A stretch of DNA of 64,000 bases from DASPSM01 sp036008465 (GTDB lineage: Bacteria > Planctomycetota > Planctomycetia > Planctomycetales > Planctomycetaceae), in the NCBI GenBank assembly GCA_036008465.1, contig DASYNP010000123.1, forward strand, positions 70,774 through 134,773. The letters are read 5' to 3'. The translations under genes were made by a program, and so were the position numbers. Positions 38,129 to 46,472 of this stretch are shown here, one piece after another. Numbering within the stretch: the stretch's first letter is position 1; every line of letters starts with the position of its first letter. The notes beneath the pieces are model-generated. The model was not told the origin of the DNA and did no database searches. It saw only the letters and a program-made list of their open reading frames with translations.

Positions 38129-38731
38129 TCACAGTTCGTCGGACGAAAATGTTCCGAGCGGCTCTTCGGTATAACTTTCCGGATCATCCAGCGCGCCGCC
38201 GGCGCGGACAAACTCCATGCTGGGTAGTCGGTGGGTCACACGCGACAAGGTCACTCGCCGCGCGTGGTGTTCGCGACAGAGTTCCCGCGCCATGGCCCGG
38301 ATGAGCTCTGTGCGGACCGACGGCGACAGATCGTCGGAAGCCAGAGACTCAGTCAGCATGAAATGGCGGTGGTACAACAACCGGGGCCGGATGTCACGAT
38401 TGGGGATACGGCCGGTTTGCTGCGATCCGTCGGGCATCTCGAGAACGTAGGCGACGAGCGTGCTGTTGCCCGGCTCGGGAGCGAAATAGTGATAGCCGTG
38501 ATTCAAAAACAAGATCTGGTCGTAGGCTCCCACTGCCCGCCACGCATTCTGGACGAGACGCGAAGCGGGGGGAACGGACCAAGGAGCCAAGACGATCGCC
38601 GCGAGGTGGTAAACCAGCCAGACGTTGACCAGCACGAATCCAGCCGGACGCCTCCACCGACGAATGAAAGGGAGGACCCGGGATCGCAGGGCCGACGCGG
38701 TGACTGAAAGTGGCGGGCGATCTGGAGACAT
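38129..38731 (-). CDS. Single-pass membrane protein, partner of the HTTM protein
   Basis: About 200 residues. One hydrophobic helix (FVLVNVWLVYHLAAIVLAPW, about residues 31-50) precedes a soluble region with NHGYHYFAPEPG and LLYHRHFMLTES. Proteins of this form are often found next to HTTM genes in planctomycetes. The start is uncertain: ATG 38731 or an upstream ATG at 38806. It is the first gene of the three-gene operon. Confidence 0.65.
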   Translation of the reverse strand: MSPDRPPLSVTASALRSRVLPFIRRWRRPAGFVLVNVWLVYHLAAIVLAPWSVPPASRLVQNAWRAVGAYDQILFLNHGYHYFAPEPGNSTLVAYVLEMPDGSQQTGRIPNRDIRPRLLYHRHFMLTESLASDDLSPSVRTELIRAMARELCREHHARRVTLSRVTHRLPSMEFVRAGGALDDPESYTEEPLGTFSSDEL

Positions 38732-38834
38732 TTGCCGCGGCTCAACACGTGCTGCGCCCTGAGCCCGCACGATGCCAACTAACCGCAGCAATCGGTCAAT
38801 TGCCAACGCGCCGAAGCGCAGTCATCACGCTACT

Positions 38835-38880
38835 AAAAAAAGCAAATAGGGAAGGGAAGCCAAGAGCGGCTTCCCTTCCC
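38835..38880 (-). terminator. Rho-independent terminator of the Gly/Ser-rich protein gene
   Basis: A perfect 13-bp stem (38849-38861 with 38868-38880) with a 6-base loop is followed, on the minus strand, by a run of seven T residues (A7 at 38835-38841). It lies 50 bases after the gene's stop codon. Confidence 0.85.
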
Positions 38881-38930
38881 GAATCTTTCAGCCAGGAGCG
38901 GTCGACGGACGAAGTGTCCGAGGGCGGCCG

Positions 38931-39548
38931 TTATTTGCTGGCGACAGCTGACGGCTGCCGGGCAGCCGCGTCGTTGAAGGCAAGACTCATCTGTTGCCCG
39001 GCCCGAATCCGCGGCTCCGCCGTGGCGCGATACAACTGACCCGCTCGTGTGACCTCGACGCGAACCGGGTAGCGGTATTCACGTCCCGGATTGAGTCCGG
39101 GAATGACATACTCGCGCACCGCACCGGTGATTGTCATCGGCTGGTCGCAGAGGTAAACGATGGCGTCCGCCGGGACGGTCAGCGTCAGATGTCCGCGGTC
39201 GTCGGACGAAGCCATCACCATCGCGGGCGTTTCGACGCTAGTCGTCCTCATGCCGCCGGAACTGCCATAGGACCCGTACGAACCACCGGAGCTTCCGCCG
39301 CTGGAACCGTGCGAGCCCCAAGATCCGCCGCTAGAACCGTGTGATCCCGACGAGCCACCGCTCGAGCCATGGGAACCATGTGAGCCGTGCGAACCTCCCG
39401 ACGATCCGTAAGAACCGTACGATCCGCCCGAGGAACCACAACTCCCATATGAGCCGTGTGAGTGATAGTGACGTGCGACGGCTTGATTCGTCGCGAGCGC
39501 CAAAGCCGCGCTCAATGCCAGGCCGCAGAACCATCTCGACTTGATCAT
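38931..39548 (-). CDS. Gly/Ser/His-rich secreted protein with TIGR03000 domain
   Basis: The 205-residue protein starts at ATG 39548 after AAGGAGGGG and has a signal peptide ending NQAVARH. Residues about 27-105 are repeats of G, S and H with scattered Y, in units such as SGGSHGSHGSHGSSGG. The C-terminal domain (HLTLTVPADAIVYLCDQPMTITGAVREYVIPGL) matches the planctomycete TIGR03000 domain. The Gly/Ser/His repeats may bind metal or form a flexible surface coat; unproven. Confidence 0.85.
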   Translation of the reverse strand: MIKSRWFCGLALSAALALATNQAVARHYHSHGSYGSCGSSGGSYGSYGSSGGSHGSHGSHGSSGGSSGSHGSSGGSWGSHGSSGGSSGGSYGSYGSSGGMRTTSVETPAMVMASSDDRGHLTLTVPADAIVYLCDQPMTITGAVREYVIPGLNPGREYRYPVRVEVTRAGQLYRATAEPRIRAGQQMSLAFNDAAARQPSAVASK

Positions 39549-40046
39549 CCGAACTCCCCTCCTTAGCTGAATCAACTTGGTTCGTGGAAACGTATAACCC
39601 GTGTGTCCGTGCGACCTGCGCTCAGCAGCGACTTCGTGCGGAATGAAGGGTGTCGGCCCTGGCCCGTGACACCAACTTCTTACCCAAGCCCCGCCCGTAA
39701 GCTCTTGTCCCTGTCTCGCTAATCCGGCAAGTCCGCATCGTCGGCGAATTCGATCTAATCGATAGAATCCACCTGAATCGCCCAATATACAGAGTGATGA
39801 AGCAACTTCAACGGAGAAGTCGGCGCAAATTTCATCAAATCCGCAAGCTGCGAGAGATATCCTGAGATTGCCAACCGCAGCGGACGATGAGGACAGGAAT
39901 TATCCGACGCCTCTCAGCAGCACGTGCGGTAGCGGCACGTGAAACGGGGCCGCTTGCTGGGGCAAAATCCACGGGCTATCGTAGATTTTTGGCTCATTTT
40001 CTAGCTCCGCCGAGTTGTTTGGCAGCGGTGTTACGTCGATTTTCCG
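39549..40046. other. Divergent intergenic region, no gene
   Basis: About 500 bases between divergent genes. One small hairpin GGTGTC/GACACC (39649-39673) was seen; no coding or other clear signal. Confidence 0.5.
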
Positions 40047-40883
40047 ATGAGTGCCGAATTGAAGCACTGGCTGGCTGACTGGATTCCGCCGCATCTTCGT
40101 CGGGTGCTTCGTAGTATTTCTCCCAATGGCGCGGTGAGCTATTCCGGATCTTTTGCCACCTGGGACGACGCGCGGCGGCACTCCGATGGGTACGACCTTC
40201 CCGCTATCGTGGAGCGCGTCAAGCAGGCGCAGCTCAAAGTCGTCCGCGGTGAGGCGGCTTACGAACGCGACTCGGTGCTGTTCGACAAGATCGAGCATTC
40301 CTACCCGTTGCTCGTCGGCCTGTTGCGGGCCGCGCTCAACAATGGCGGCGTGCTCAACGTCGTCGATATCGGCGGTGCGCTGGGCAGCACGTACTTTCAG
40401 TGCCGGGGGCTGCTCGCGGGCACCACATCCCTGCGTTGGAACGTGGTCGAGCAGCCAGCGTTCGTCGATTGCGGCATCCAGCATTTTCAGAGTGCGCAGC
40501 TGCGGTTTTTCCGCGATTTGCGATCGTGCCTGGCAGTCGAGCCGGTCGGAGTGGCGGTCCTCTCGGGCGTGCTGCCCTACATTGAGGATCCGCACGCAAT
40601 GCTCCGCGAGGTGGCCGAAGCTCGGCTCGCGCATGTGATTCTCGATCGCACTCCGCTGTGGGCGGCGAAGGATCGCCTGACGGTCCAGAGCGTGCCGGCG
40701 TCGATCTACGGTTTTCCCGTGAGCTATCCGGCCTGGATCCTCAATCGCGAGCGCGTGCTGGACCACTTTTTGCCGCAGTATCGGTTGGTGGAGGAGTTCG
40801 CCGCCCTCGCCGGGACGATCCACATTGACGCGTCAAACGCCCGGGATTCGGGCGTGATCTTCGAGCGTCGCGATCCTGCTTGA
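40047..40883 (+). CDS. TIGR04325-family methyltransferase
   Basis: The 278-residue protein has NVVDIGGALGSTYFQCRGLL as motif I of a SAM-binding Rossmann fold, WNVVEQPAFVDCG as motif II and LSGVLPYIEDPHAML, which together match the TIGR04325 family found in polysaccharide loci. It probably methylates a sugar or its nucleotide precursor. First in a run of glycan genes on the plus strand. Confidence 0.82.
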   Translation: MSAELKHWLADWIPPHLRRVLRSISPNGAVSYSGSFATWDDARRHSDGYDLPAIVERVKQAQLKVVRGEAAYERDSVLFDKIEHSYPLLVGLLRAALNNGGVLNVVDIGGALGSTYFQCRGLLAGTTSLRWNVVEQPAFVDCGIQHFQSAQLRFFRDLRSCLAVEPVGVAVLSGVLPYIEDPHAMLREVAEARLAHVILDRTPLWAAKDRLTVQSVPASIYGFPVSYPAWILNRERVLDHFLPQYRLVEEFAALAGTIHIDASNARDSGVIFERRDPA

Positions 40884-40893
40884 GAGATGCACC

Positions 40894-41886
40894 TTGGAAC
40901 TGGTCGAGCGAATCCTGTCTGGCCCCGAATTGACCGCGGAACCCCCCGTGCTGATCGAAGTCGGCGCCTCGGGGGGCACAAATGGCAAGTGGCGAGCACT
41001 GGCCCCTTATTCCATTTGCATCGCCTTTGATCCCGATACGCGGGCCATGCAAGCCGTGCACGCCGAGACGTCGGGCTATCGCCGCCTGCACATCGTTCCG
41101 GCGGCGGCCGCGGCCGACGACGTGAGCGAAGCGGAATTTCATCTGACCCGCTCGCCCTATTGTTCGAGCCGGCTCCGGCCGGACGCGGCTGCGCTGGGCA
41201 ATTGGAGCTTTGCCCGGCTGTTCGACGTCGAGCGAACGGTGCGCGTGCCCTGCGTGGGGCTGCAAAAGGCGCTGCGAGACGCGGGCGTTTCGCGCGTGGA
41301 CTGGTTCAAGAGCGATTCGCAGGGGACCGATCTACGTCTGTTTCAAAGCCTCGGGGAGGCGCTGTGCCTGCGGACGCTGGCAGTCGAGTTCGAGCCGGGG
41401 ATCATCGACGCGTACGAAGGGGAGGACAAGCTGTCGGCCGTGCTGGCCGCGATGGATCGGCCCGAGTTCTGGCTGTGCGACCTGGACATCCGTGGTACGC
41501 TGAGAATGTCACCCGAGGAGGCGGGACGCTTGGAAGACGGTCGCACCGGGCTGCTTTCGACGGTTCTGCGGTCATCCCCGGGCTGGGGCGAGATGACCTA
41601 CTTGAATACGTTCCACGGCAGCGGACCATTCACCAAACGGGATTGGCTGCTCGGCTGGGTGATTGCCTCGACCAGCGACCAGCACGGATTTGCCCTCGAC
41701 TTGGCTCGCCGAGCCGGGGCAGCCACGTCGGAATCGGTGTTCGGCGAATTGGCCCGCGATTCGGAGCGAATCATTCGTAAGCAGCTGCGTCGGAGCGAGG
41801 CGGGACACCGCGTGCGAATCGGCCTGCGGGGATTGCGGTCGATCGCCCGGCGGGTGTTGAAGGGACCGCCGCCTCCCCAAAGTTAG
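40894..41886 (+). CDS. FkbM-like methyltransferase
   Basis: The 330-residue protein has the FkbM-type order: VLIEVGASGGTNGKW (motif I), SICIAFDPDTRAMQ, WFKSDSQGTDLRLFQSLGEAL and LRTLAVEFEPGIIDAYEGED. The start is TTG preceded by GAGAG; no ATG was in frame. It lies 10 bases after the previous gene and is probably co-transcribed. A sugar O-methyltransferase role is inferred. A 14-base tandem duplication covers its stop (41878-41905). Confidence 0.78.
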   Translation: MELVERILSGPELTAEPPVLIEVGASGGTNGKWRALAPYSICIAFDPDTRAMQAVHAETSGYRRLHIVPAAAAADDVSEAEFHLTRSPYCSSRLRPDAAALGNWSFARLFDVERTVRVPCVGLQKALRDAGVSRVDWFKSDSQGTDLRLFQSLGEALCLRTLAVEFEPGIIDAYEGEDKLSAVLAAMDRPEFWLCDLDIRGTLRMSPEEAGRLEDGRTGLLSTVLRSSPGWGEMTYLNTFHGSGPFTKRDWLLGWVIASTSDQHGFALDLARRAGAATSESVFGELARDSERIIRKQLRRSEAGHRVRIGLRGLRSIARRVLKGPPPPQS

Positions 41887-41915
41887 TCGAGCAAAGTTAG
41901 TCGAACGATCGCGAG

Positions 41916-42932
41916 TTGCACGTGGATGAAAGCCGCCCCACAGAATCTGACTTCGGCCGCTTCTCAGGGGCGAAGGTTCTGATTACGGGTGGACTCGGCT
42001 TTATCGGCTCAAACCTCGCACGGCGACTCGTCGGTCTGGGAGCCGCGGTCACGCTGGTCGATAGCCTCGTGCCCGAGTACGGCGGCCACCGCTTCAACAT
42101 TGACGGACTGGAAGATCGGGTCCGCGTCAATATTTCCGACGTTCGGGATCCCTACAGTCTCCGCACCCATTTGGCCGGGCAGGATTTCCTGTTCAACCTG
42201 GCGGGGCAGACAAGCCATCTCGACTCGATGGAGGATCCTTTCACCGACCTCGAGATCAACTGCCGCGCCCAGCTTTCGATTCTGGAAACGTGTCGCCAAT
42301 TCAATAAGACCGTGCGGATTGTGTTTGCCAGCACGCGACAGATTTACGGCCGGCCCGAACGGTTGCCCGTCGACGAGCGGCATCCGCTACGTCCCGTCGA
42401 CGTCAACGGCATCAACAAATTGGCCGGTGAGTTTTATCACCGTCTGTACCACGACGTGTACGAATTGCCGGCGTGCGCGCTGCGGCTGACGAACACTTAC
42501 GGACCACGGATGCGAATCAAGGACGCGCGGCAAACGTTTGTGGGTGTCTGGATTCGCTTGCTGCTGGAGGGCAAGCCGTTCGAGGTCTGGGGCGGCCAAC
42601 AGCTCCGCGACTTTACTTACGTCGACGACTGCGTCGACGCCCTCTTGCTTGCGGCCGTGCGGCCGGAAGCAGCCGGAAAGGTCTTCAACCTGGGCGGGGG
42701 AGAAGTCACGTCGCTCGTCGACTTGGCGCGGTTGCTCGTCGAGCTCAACGGCGTGGGCCACTTTGAGCAGCGCGAGTTCCCCGCCGACCGCAAGCGCATC
42801 GACATCGGCGATTACTACGCCGACGATGCGCTCATCCGCAAGACGCTGGGCTGGCGACCGGCGGTCTCGCTGCGCGACGGTTTCAAGCGCACGCTCGATT
42901 TCTTCCGCACCAATCTCGACCACTACCGCTGA
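41916..42932 (+). CDS. NAD-dependent SDR epimerase/dehydratase with Asn for Tyr
   Basis: The 338-residue extended SDR has VLITGGLGFIGSNLARRL (NAD-binding) and FASTRQIYGRPERLPVDERHPLRPVDVNGINKLAGEFYH. The usual YxxxK catalytic Tyr is replaced by Asn (NGINK), as in a polysaccharide-locus branch. The start is TTG 41916 or GTG 41922. It precedes the aminotransferase and probably feeds it a nucleotide sugar. Confidence 0.82.
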   Translation: MHVDESRPTESDFGRFSGAKVLITGGLGFIGSNLARRLVGLGAAVTLVDSLVPEYGGHRFNIDGLEDRVRVNISDVRDPYSLRTHLAGQDFLFNLAGQTSHLDSMEDPFTDLEINCRAQLSILETCRQFNKTVRIVFASTRQIYGRPERLPVDERHPLRPVDVNGINKLAGEFYHRLYHDVYELPACALRLTNTYGPRMRIKDARQTFVGVWIRLLLEGKPFEVWGGQQLRDFTYVDDCVDALLLAAVRPEAAGKVFNLGGGEVTSLVDLARLLVELNGVGHFEQREFPADRKRIDIGDYYADDALIRKTLGWRPAVSLRDGFKRTLDFFRTNLDHYR

Positions 42933-42936
42933 CGCG

Positions 42937-44103
42937 ATGACCAACGAATCCGTGATTCCCCAGGCCAACCCAGGCGCCGCGTACCGGGCGCAAAAGTCGG
43001 CGATCGACGCCGCCATCGCCCGAGTTCTCGAGAGTGGTCGCTACATTCTCGGCGAACCGGTCGCGAAATTTGAACAGGAGTTTGCAGCGTACCTGGGCCT
43101 GAAGCATTGCGTTGGCGTGGCCAGCGGAACCGACGCGATTGAGCTGGCTTTGCGGGCTCTCGAAATCGGCGCCGGGAAGGCGGTCATCGCTCCCTCGCAC
43201 ACTGCGGTCGCCACCGTCGCAGCCATCGAGCGGGCCGGAGCCCGCCCCGTTTTGATCGATGTCGACCCCAAGACGTACACGATCACGGCGGAGGCAGCCG
43301 AGACGCTTATCAAAGACCAGCGCGAAATTGACGGCTGTCATGTCGCGGCCGTGATCCCGGTCCATCTCTATGGACATCCAGCCGACATGCCGGCGATACT
43401 CGCCGTAGCCCGTCAACACGGTCTGAAGGTAATCGAAGACTGCGCTCAGTCGCATGGCGCGCGGGTCGGCAGCGCACGGACGGGAACGTTCGGCGATCTC
43501 GCCACCTTTAGCTTCTACCCGACAAAGAATCTCGGTGCCATCGGCGACGGCGGGCTGGTTGCCACAAACGACCCGCAACTTCACCAACGACTGCTCGCGC
43601 TTCGCGAGTACGGCTGGCAGCAACGATATGTCAGCGCGTTTCCTGGATTGAATTCGCGTCTCGATCCGCTGCAGGCTACGGTTCTCAGCATCAAGCTGAC
43701 CCAATTGGGTGCCGACAATCAGCGCCGCCGCGCGATCGCCGCGCGCTACTCGGCCGGACTGGCGCCGCTCGGACTCAAATTGCCGACGGCGGCCGACGGC
43801 GTCGAGCATGTGTTTCATCAGTATGTAATCCGGACGCCCGAGCGGGACCAGCTTGGTGCCTTTCTGGCGAGCCGCTCGATTCTGACCGGCATTCACTACC
43901 CCGTTCCGGTGCACCTGCAGCCGGGGTACAGCGATCGGCAGTTGAGTTTCGGCGAGCTGCTCCAGACCGAACGGCTCTGTCAGGACATCCTGAGCCTGCC
44001 GATGTTCCCGCAGCTCGCTGATGCCGATGTCGACCGCGTGATCGGGGCAATCGCCGAATGGTCGCGCGCCAGACGCCCGCGTGCCGAAGGCGAGATGACG
44101 TGA
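42937..44103 (+). CDS. DegT/DnrJ/EryC1 sugar aminotransferase
   Basis: The 388-residue PLP enzyme has SGTDAIELAL, VIEDCAQSHGARV and FYPTKNLGAIGDGGLV with cofactor Lys197. It transfers an amino group to a keto-sugar nucleotide during amino-deoxysugar synthesis. The ATG at 42937 follows the SDR stop closely. Confidence 0.9.
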   Translation: MTNESVIPQANPGAAYRAQKSAIDAAIARVLESGRYILGEPVAKFEQEFAAYLGLKHCVGVASGTDAIELALRALEIGAGKAVIAPSHTAVATVAAIERAGARPVLIDVDPKTYTITAEAAETLIKDQREIDGCHVAAVIPVHLYGHPADMPAILAVARQHGLKVIEDCAQSHGARVGSARTGTFGDLATFSFYPTKNLGAIGDGGLVATNDPQLHQRLLALREYGWQQRYVSAFPGLNSRLDPLQATVLSIKLTQLGADNQRRRAIAARYSAGLAPLGLKLPTAADGVEHVFHQYVIRTPERDQLGAFLASRSILTGIHYPVPVHLQPGYSDRQLSFGELLQTERLCQDILSLPMFPQLADADVDRVIGAIAEWSRARRPRAEGEMT

Positions 44104-45149
44104 GTGACGACCCGGTGAGTCGCGCCCCGACCGACGCCCCCCGCGAGCATTTCGTCACGCTGTTTGACGATTCGTTTCTGCCGATCGGGCTGGCCCTGTA
44201 TCAGTCGCTCGTCGCGCGGGGCCGGCCATTTCGCCTCTGGGTTGTGGCGATCGACGAAGATGTTGAGCGGCACCTCGGGCAGCTCGCGCTTCCCGACGTT
44301 GCCGTCATTCCGCTCTCGTCGATCGAATCGCCCGAGCTCTTGGCGGTGAAGGCCGGCCGCACGCGGGCCGAATACTGCTGGACCCTGACACCGTTTACCG
44401 CCCAAGCTGTCTTCGATCGCGACCCTTCGGCGCTCCGCGCGACCTACGTCGACGCCGACCTGTACTTTCTGGCCGACCCGCGAATCTTGCTCGACGAACT
44501 CGACCAATCGGGGAAGCAGGTGCTGATTACCGAGCACGCGTACGCGCCCGAGTACGATCGTTCACACGACAGCGGCCGCTTTTGCGTGCAATTCCTGACG
44601 TTCGACCGTTCCGATCGCGCCCGAGCGGTGATGCGTTGGTGGCAGGAGCGGTGCCTGGAGTGGTGTTTCGCCCGTTACGAAAATGGAAAATTCGGCGATC
44701 AGGTCTACCTCGACCAATGGCCGGCGCTCTTCGGCGACAGCGTGCACATTGTGCGACAGGTCGAGAAAACGCTCGCTCCCTGGAACGTCCGGCACTTCGC
44801 GGAACAGAGTGGGTCGCGGCTTGACCCAGTGTTCTATCACTTCCACGGACTACGGTTGCTGCCCGGCCGACGGGCTCGGCTATTCAGGTTCTACGACGTC
44901 GGCCCTGCGGGATTGGCAATCTACGACGCTTATTTGGCGGCGCTTGCCAGGTCCTATGCCGATCTCAACCGCGCAGGCATCCAGACCCCTACGCATTCTC
45001 TGCCACCTGAGCGTTACGGTTGGCTGAAGGCGCTCGGACGACGCTTCAAGGGTACGGAGCGGTTCGCAAAAATCGCCGTGGCCCACGGTTCACCGGAAAG
45101 CCTGCGGGCCAACGTCGCTCAGGTCAGCAACCAACTCGCACAGAGATAG
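44100..45149 (+). CDS. Glycosyltransferase-like protein (GT-A type)
   Basis: The 349-residue protein starts with GTG overlapping the aminotransferase stop. HFVTLFDDSFLPIGLALYQSL and YVDADLYFLADPRIL with a DxD motif suggest a GT-A nucleotide-sugar transferase. The family assignment is tentative. Its last 30 bases overlap the convergent dolichol-kinase-like gene. Confidence 0.65.
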   Translation: MSDDPVSRAPTDAPREHFVTLFDDSFLPIGLALYQSLVARGRPFRLWVVAIDEDVERHLGQLALPDVAVIPLSSIESPELLAVKAGRTRAEYCWTLTPFTAQAVFDRDPSALRATYVDADLYFLADPRILLDELDQSGKQVLITEHAYAPEYDRSHDSGRFCVQFLTFDRSDRARAVMRWWQERCLEWCFARYENGKFGDQVYLDQWPALFGDSVHIVRQVEKTLAPWNVRHFAEQSGSRLDPVFYHFHGLRLLPGRRARLFRFYDVGPAGLAIYDAYLAALARSYADLNRAGIQTPTHSLPPERYGWLKALGRRFKGTERFAKIAVAHGSPESLRANVAQVSNQLAQR

Positions 45150-45898
45150 TGCGTGGCAATGACGGTCACGGACGCTGTCAGGCCGACCCGCAGGTTATCC
45201 GTGAGCTTGGACCTCCACGATTCTGCCAGCGATGCGACGAGTGTCGCGGCCGTTGAGCAGGCGAGAGCCATCGTTAAAGGCACCGCAATCGGTCCGCCTT
45301 CGCCCCAAGCCGCCAGCGAATTGGTGTTGGCCTCGAGAAAATAGGCGATCGTCGCAATCGGGGCTGCGACCGCGATGAAGCAGGCGGTTCCCGCCCAGGT
45401 TTTGTCTGAATTCCAGGGGAGTTTTCTGCCGCCGAAGAATTTTCCGCCCAGGCAGGCCGAACCGTCGCCTAGCGCCAAGATCACGACCAGCACACAGGCG
45501 AATTCCGGGTGCTGGGGAAACAGCAACAGCATCGCCAGAATGCAAGCCGGATAACTCAGGCACGTGCTGTAAAAGTCGGTCTCACCGGGCCGCTGGACGA
45601 TTTTCTTCGAGGCGATGTAAACCAGCGTGAGCAGCGCCGTCAAGACGGTGACAATGACCAGCGAATACCACGGCAGTGTGTGCGGATGAGGAACGGCAAA
45701 CAGCGCAAAGGGAACTGTGCCGGGCAGCATGTGGAGGGTCTTACGCAGAATCTCGCCCTTGCGGATCCCCGGTCGCGCGGGCAGACGCGCTCCCAACGTC
45801 TGCGGTTGCGAGAGACTCGGTGCAAGGGCCAAGGGGGTTCCCCTGAGGATCGTCCGACGTCTCCTGTGCCGCGTGCCGACGAAGTTTCCAACTGCCAT
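45119..45898 (-). CDS. Dolichol/phytol kinase-like membrane protein
   Basis: The 259-residue protein has ILRKTLHMLPG, several hydrophobic helices, and LALGDGSACLGGKFFGGRKLPWNSDKTWAGT, the CTP-dependent polyprenol or phytol kinase (SEC59/VTE5-like) signature. It may make a lipid carrier for the neighbouring glycan genes. The N-terminal 50 residues are weakly supported and the true start may be further inside. Confidence 0.75.
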   Translation of the reverse strand: MAVGNFVGTRHRRRRTILRGTPLALAPSLSQPQTLGARLPARPGIRKGEILRKTLHMLPGTVPFALFAVPHPHTLPWYSLVIVTVLTALLTLVYIASKKIVQRPGETDFYSTCLSYPACILAMLLLFPQHPEFACVLVVILALGDGSACLGGKFFGGRKLPWNSDKTWAGTACFIAVAAPIATIAYFLEANTNSLAAWGEGGPIAVPLTMALACSTAATLVASLAESWRSKLTDNLRVGLTASVTVIATHYLCASWLLT

Positions 45899-46472
45899 GG
45901 GGGATTCCCTTCCGAGCGGTCGCCGGCGCTTGAGCGATTCATTCGCGGATATCGCGAGAACGCGCGCCAGAACCGATCGGGTCTGATTAAATGCTCGGCA
46001 CGATCGGGGGCCGCAATCTATCGCGGCACGATTTGCCGAAACATTCTCAGCCGGGACGATCCCGACAGAGCGCAGGACTCGCAGGCAGCGGTCCGCGAAG
46101 CTGTTTCGGCCTTCCTTATCGCGAGGAAACGACCGATTCTCCGGCGTCGGTGCCGGTCAGTTTTCGACGGATCTTCACCGCTTGAGCTCTCGCGGCGTGC
46201 CGCGCGCTCGCGCCGGAAAACGCTCACACGCGGACGGCGCTCGGAAATCGAATCTGTCGGAACAGGCGACAGCCGCTGCCTCACCGAACCAAGCCAATCC
46301 GCCATCACGCCGCCTTCACACTTTCTTGATACTCGCGCAGCCGGCACGTAGAGCGGCAGGCGCGGATGCCGACCAATGGGAACAGACTTGGTCGGCAAAG
46401 CCGCGAGCGAGAGGACGAATTCGCTCGAATTTCCCGCGCAGGGAGGCCCCCTCTGTTCAGGCGTGGGGCGCA
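45899..46472. other. Divergent intergenic region, no gene
   Basis: 574 bases with open frames but no recognisable protein, RNA gene or clear repeat. It must hold the promoters of both flanking genes. Confidence 0.45.

Noticed and set aside
42538..42936. Upstream extension of the aminotransferase frame
   Set aside because: It overlaps the SDR gene; the DegT family starts at ATG 42937.
46182..46472. Upstream extension of the SDR-SCP2 frame
   Set aside because: The homology begins at MGYLLLTGG and the extension is Arg/Ala-rich without a signal.
45899..46472. Possible tRNA or small RNA
   Set aside because: No cloverleaf or conserved fold could be found by eye.
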